Shown here piece by piece: positions 61,161 to 64,000 of a stretch of DNA of 64,000 bases (its first letter is position 1; each line of letters begins with the position of its first letter). The DNA comes from Crocinitomicaceae bacterium (lineage in GTDB: Bacteria; Bacteroidota; Bacteroidia; Flavobacteriales_D; Crocinitomicaceae), in contig JAKVAQ010000001.1 in the NCBI GenBank assembly GCA_022447665.1, positions 76,830 through 140,829 on the forward strand, given 5' to 3'. Both the position numbers and the translations under genes were made by a program. Below the pieces are notes generated by a model. The model was not told the origin of the DNA. It made no database searches and saw only the letters and a program-made list of their open reading frames with translations.

Positions 61161-63051
61161 CGACGAACTTTTTCTTGATTGACACATTTCCATCTTGCAC
61201 CAAGATGAAATATGTTCCTGGAGCATAATCATTCACGTCAATGATTTCTTTAGAAGATTGAGAAACACGCTCTTCAATCAATTGACCATTTAAATTTCTA
61301 ACCATTAGGGTAGCATTTTCTGGAATACCTGAAATATTTACAATATCTGTTGAAGGGTTTGGATATAGTTTCAACTGAACCAAATTTTCCTCTTCAGGAG
61401 TTTCAAGCACCTGATCTACATAATAATGATAGTAGAAATACTCGGCCCTTCTTGGTGATAATTCCATAGCATCAGCATTCGTAGCTTCAATGTAATACTT
61501 TACATGATCATTCGAAGTAGTAAAAGGTATCGCTGCTGTATAGATCCCGTCTCCGGCAACATCATCTCCGCCTAAACCATCGTCAAGCATAGTTACAGCA
61601 ATGTAATCAGAAGCATACGTTTCATTTGTATTGGTCACTTTCAATAATACTTGAGTGGCGTCGGAAACAGTCGCGGTAATGTAAACAATATCAGAACTAG
61701 TAGGGTTTTCAATGTTTTGCGTAACATCTGAAATTACCGGTGGAACTTTAATTACCTCTGGGTGTGCTGCCAAGAACGGAGCTCTTTCATTAATTGTAGA
61801 AGTAATACCTCCAATTTGTGTAAAAAACCATAGCACTATGTTATCAACGTTTTGCGACATTTGTGACATTGTAAAGACTTTATTAAAGTCCGTTTCAATG
61901 GCCGAATAACCTGTTGCCTGAAAATCTTGAACCCAAGCCTTAATCTCATCGGCATCGTAATATTCGTCCATCACGGTCCTCACATGGTGCAAGAATTTCA
62001 TTCTATAAGTTGGGTTCATTAACAACTGATAAACTAAAGGGCGATCAGCAGCATAAGGTGAAAAACCATATTGTGGATCTCTAAAATAATGTATACCAGT
62101 ACCTCCATCCGCAGCTACTAATCCACCACCATAAGTTTCACTCAAATCCCACGGAATCATTTGCCATTTCCCATCACCTGTCTGATACATGTAGTAATTA
62201 TGCAGCACGTGTGTGTTGTAAGCGTCTTCGTTTGGTAAAACAGTGGTCACTGCAAAATACCAAAGCGTCCTATCCACATTTAATACGGATTCAATATTTG
62301 CAGGGTCGTTATTCAAAACATCGATCATATCAATGAATTCCGGCCAACCTAAAGAATCCGATTTACGCTCGTAACTTTCATAATAAAGCAATGAATCATC
62401 GGAACCTCTCCAAAGTAAATCTGCCGGCACAAATGTATCACCTGTACCAAATGCGGCTGTTGGTTCGCATTTCATAAACGCGCCATTTTTTTCTCTAAAG
62501 TGCTTTTGTAAAAACTGTTTATTAATGGATTCAGTATTGATATATGCTCCCAAATAAGCATCCTGTACATATAATTTCACCATTGCCGCTTGAGGGGACG
62601 GGAGGTAATTTCTGTAAATAAATGATGCCGAAGCCTCCTTTGAAAAAGTAGGGTCTAAATATGCATTTGCCAACTTTAGCTTCTTATAGCCTCTAACCTT
62701 TTGACCTCCCACGTAATGGTTTATATCAATATTGTAAGGTACTTTCGGATTGTTTACTAAATCGGCTAAATAGAAGGTCGAGTTTCCTTTGTACCGAACG
62801 CCTACACTGTCAAAAGCCACGCCATCCATCCAAAATTTTGCCGGCAACCTGGATTTATCTTCAGCGAACCATTTACTAGTTAAAATATTATGATAATCCG
62901 TGTTGTAAAACTCTATACGAATCTCATAAACATTATTGTAATCAAACAATTGTCCTGGCCCGTCATAAATCCATGTTGGATCATATAATGCCTGACTATA
63001 ACCGAACATACCAAGCAATGAAAGGTGTACTAAAAGAAGCATTCTTTGCAT
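61153..63051 (-). CDS. CotH-family protein with T9SS type A sorting domain
   Basis: 632 residues from ATG at 63051 (an ATG 7 codons upstream is also in frame), giving the signal QRMLLLVHLSLLGMFGYSQ. CotH kinase-like core: VGVRYKGNSTF, KKLKLANAYLDPTFSKEAS, RNYLPSPQAAMVKLYV, GAYINTESINKQFLQKHF and WQMIPWDLSETYGGG with the conserved Asp. CotH proteins are atypical kinases (spore-coat CotH phosphorylates CotB). An Ig-like module (IVYITATVSDATQVLLKVTN) and a type A sorting domain (LYPNPSTDIVNISG to KKKFVVK) follow. It should be exported through the type IX system. Substrate unknown. Confidence 0.88.
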   Translation of the reverse strand: MQRMLLLVHLSLLGMFGYSQALYDPTWIYDGPGQLFDYNNVYEIRIEFYNTDYHNILTSKWFAEDKSRLPAKFWMDGVAFDSVGVRYKGNSTFYLADLVNNPKVPYNIDINHYVGGQKVRGYKKLKLANAYLDPTFSKEASASFIYRNYLPSPQAAMVKLYVQDAYLGAYINTESINKQFLQKHFREKNGAFMKCEPTAAFGTGDTFVPADLLWRGSDDSLLYYESYERKSDSLGWPEFIDMIDVLNNDPANIESVLNVDRTLWYFAVTTVLPNEDAYNTHVLHNYYMYQTGDGKWQMIPWDLSETYGGGLVAADGGTGIHYFRDPQYGFSPYAADRPLVYQLLMNPTYRMKFLHHVRTVMDEYYDADEIKAWVQDFQATGYSAIETDFNKVFTMSQMSQNVDNIVLWFFTQIGGITSTINERAPFLAAHPEVIKVPPVISDVTQNIENPTSSDIVYITATVSDATQVLLKVTNTNETYASDYIAVTMLDDGLGGDDVAGDGIYTAAIPFTTSNDHVKYYIEATNADAMELSPRRAEYFYYHYYVDQVLETPEEENLVQLKLYPNPSTDIVNISGIPENATLMVRNLNGQLIEERVSQSSKEIIDVNDYAPGTYFILVQDGNVSIKKKFVVK

Positions 63052-63106
63052 ATTGTTACCTTTTCTTAACATTAAATTTACATAAAGTAATTTACTTTGT
63101 CCCGTA

Positions 63107-64000
63107 ATGCGCTTAACTGGCCTATATATAATCTTCTTATTTCTAGCGAATTCAGGATCACTTGTTCATTCACAAGTCGTGAAACCGGATGAAATCACCT
63201 ATTCATTCAAAGGAGGAATTTTTTTTGCGCATCGTCCTTCCATGAATCATTTAGTTAAAAGAAACGCATGGTCACATGAAATTTCACTTGTACGCAACCT
63301 TGCTGACCCTGAAATGAACCAAATCTTCAATCAGCCAAAACGAGGGCTAACTTTTGAAGCTAGAAATTTTGGAAATAACGAAGTTCTCGGCCATGCTTTT
63401 AGCATTTCTTGTTTCAACCAAATGAACCTGTTTTCAAATCAGAAAGGATTTATGTTGAACATGAGAATAGCAACTGGCTTAGGGTACATTACAAAAACTT
63501 ATGACGAGTTTGAAAATCCTAAAAACAATGCGATTGGATCTCATTTAAATGCGAAGGTCGCCCTTTCGTTCACCGCTAGAAAGTATTTCAATTCGAAGTA
63601 CTATATGGATTTTGGTGCGGAGTTCAATCACTTCTCCAATGGTTCGTTGACAACGCCTAATCTGGGTTTAAATAGTCCTAGTCTAATTTTAGGTATAGGC
63701 TACAATTTTGATGAAAAAAATACGGATCCTTATCGCAACGCAGGTAACTTCATTTATCCTGATACTAACTCTAAAGTGAAACACGAATTCTACGCCACAA
63801 TGATTGGTTCAATTAAAGAAATTGGTGAAGTTCCCTATGAGGCGCAGCGATACCGTGTTGGAGCGATTAAACTCGGTTACGGAATTCAACCTTTTCATAA
63901 ATGGAGTTTTGAGGGTGGAATAGATATAATTTATAATGAAGCCAATCTATACAAATACCGGGACTCCACTTTTACCTCAAGCGATGTGCCTCAAGTAGGT
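63107..64000 (+). CDS. Acyloxyacyl hydrolase / PagL-like lipid A deacylase, 3' end beyond window
   Basis: 298 codons from ATG at 63107 to the window edge, no stop reached. Signal peptide (GLYIIFLFLANSGSLVHSQ), then an outer-membrane beta-barrel. The PagL active-site signature is visible as FNHFSNGSLTTPNLGLN (about 172-188; His-x-Ser-Asn with catalytic His and Ser), followed by LILGIGYNF. PagL-type enzymes remove an acyl chain from lipid A in the outer membrane. Divergent from the CotH gene with only 55 bases between start codons, so the promoters overlap. It is longer than classical PagL (about 170 residues); Bacteroidota members are usually longer. Confidence 0.82.
   Translation, partial: MRLTGLYIIFLFLANSGSLVHSQVVKPDEITYSFKGGIFFAHRPSMNHLVKRNAWSHEISLVRNLADPEMNQIFNQPKRGLTFEARNFGNNEVLGHAFSISCFNQMNLFSNQKGFMLNMRIATGLGYITKTYDEFENPKNNAIGSHLNAKVALSFTARKYFNSKYYMDFGAEFNHFSNGSLTTPNLGLNSPSLILGIGYNFDEKNTDPYRNAGNFIYPDTNSKVKHEFYATMIGSIKEIGEVPYEAQRYRVGAIKLGYGIQPFHKWSFEGGIDIIYNEANLYKYRDSTFTSSDVPQVG

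Noticed and set aside
1-64000. tRNA, rRNA, or known riboswitch (FMN, SAM, TPP, purine) genes
   Set aside because: I looked at the leaders of ribE, metF and purH and at all gaps; leaders are short and show no recognisable aptamer, and no tRNA cloverleaf was seen by eye.

Overview
The window is a chromosomal segment of an AT-rich Bacteroidota, most likely a Flavobacteriia-type bacterium. The evidence is four proteins ending in type IX secretion (T9SS) sorting domains, a PorP/SprF-family outer-membrane protein, several Bacteroidota-style lipoproteins, short leaders without clear Shine-Dalgarno sites, and at least thirteen exact TAnnTTTG (-7) promoter boxes just upstream of genes. I cannot fix the family or genus from sequence alone. 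No rRNA, tRNA, CRISPR array, prophage or classical insertion sequence was recognised.

Layout. 1-1290 is an island of palindromic repeats around two DUF559 (Vsr-like) nuclease genes. 1301-5053 is an ECF sigma / anti-sigma pair whose anti-sigma partner has an unusually large extracytoplasmic part. 5.35-11.55 kb is one alpha-2-macroglobulin gene. 11.7-15.1 kb holds a small unknown gene, riboflavin synthase and a T9SS type B exoprotein. 15.3-17.75 kb holds leucyl aminopeptidase and pdxA. 17.8-22.15 kb is a yceD-rpmF and fabH-accB-(lipoprotein)-accC fatty-acid synthesis cluster. 22.2-26.4 kb holds PorP/SprF, an orphan oligopeptide-binding lipoprotein and hutI. 26.5-29.3 kb is polA. 29.4-36.3 kb holds a subtilase gene broken by one stop codon, a J-domain protein, PPK2, trpS, plsC, gatC, a probable small RNA, a beta-barrel protein and a repeat-framed GIY-YIG nuclease. 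36.4-43.9 kb holds a LuxE-like protein, rimK-type ligase plus deacylase, a second subtilase, lipoproteins, an alpha/beta hydrolase and pdxJ. 44-51.2 kb holds a CBS protein, nadK, metF, asparaginase and an exbB/exbD cluster. 51.2-60.2 kb is, on the minus strand, a sulfurtransferase, a CPBP protease, the rod-shape operon mreB-mreC-mreD-mrdA-rodA, and purH. 60.3-64 kb holds two small unknown genes, a CotH-family exoprotein and the start of a PagL-like lipid A deacylase.

Working together. Core functions dominate: malonyl-CoA supply and fatty-acid initiation (accB, accC, fabH) with phospholipid acylation (plsC); vitamin B6 synthesis (pdxA, pdxJ) in two separate places; lateral wall synthesis (mre/mrd/rodA); and proton-motive-force transmission (exbB/exbD). 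Type IX cargo and surface lipoproteins form the variable layer.

The most unusual signal is two families of palindromic repeats, each tightly bound to a different single-domain nuclease gene. A G/C-rich family frames a DUF559 CDS exactly from start codon to stop codon. A CTTCGACAGGCTCAG-type hairpin flanks a GIY-YIG gene as direct copies and supplies its stop codon. I found these repeats only near those nuclease islands (0-5.4 kb and 35.9-36.4 kb). A second new candidate is a minus-strand small RNA at about 34.75-34.87 kb with its own promoter box and a strong terminator.
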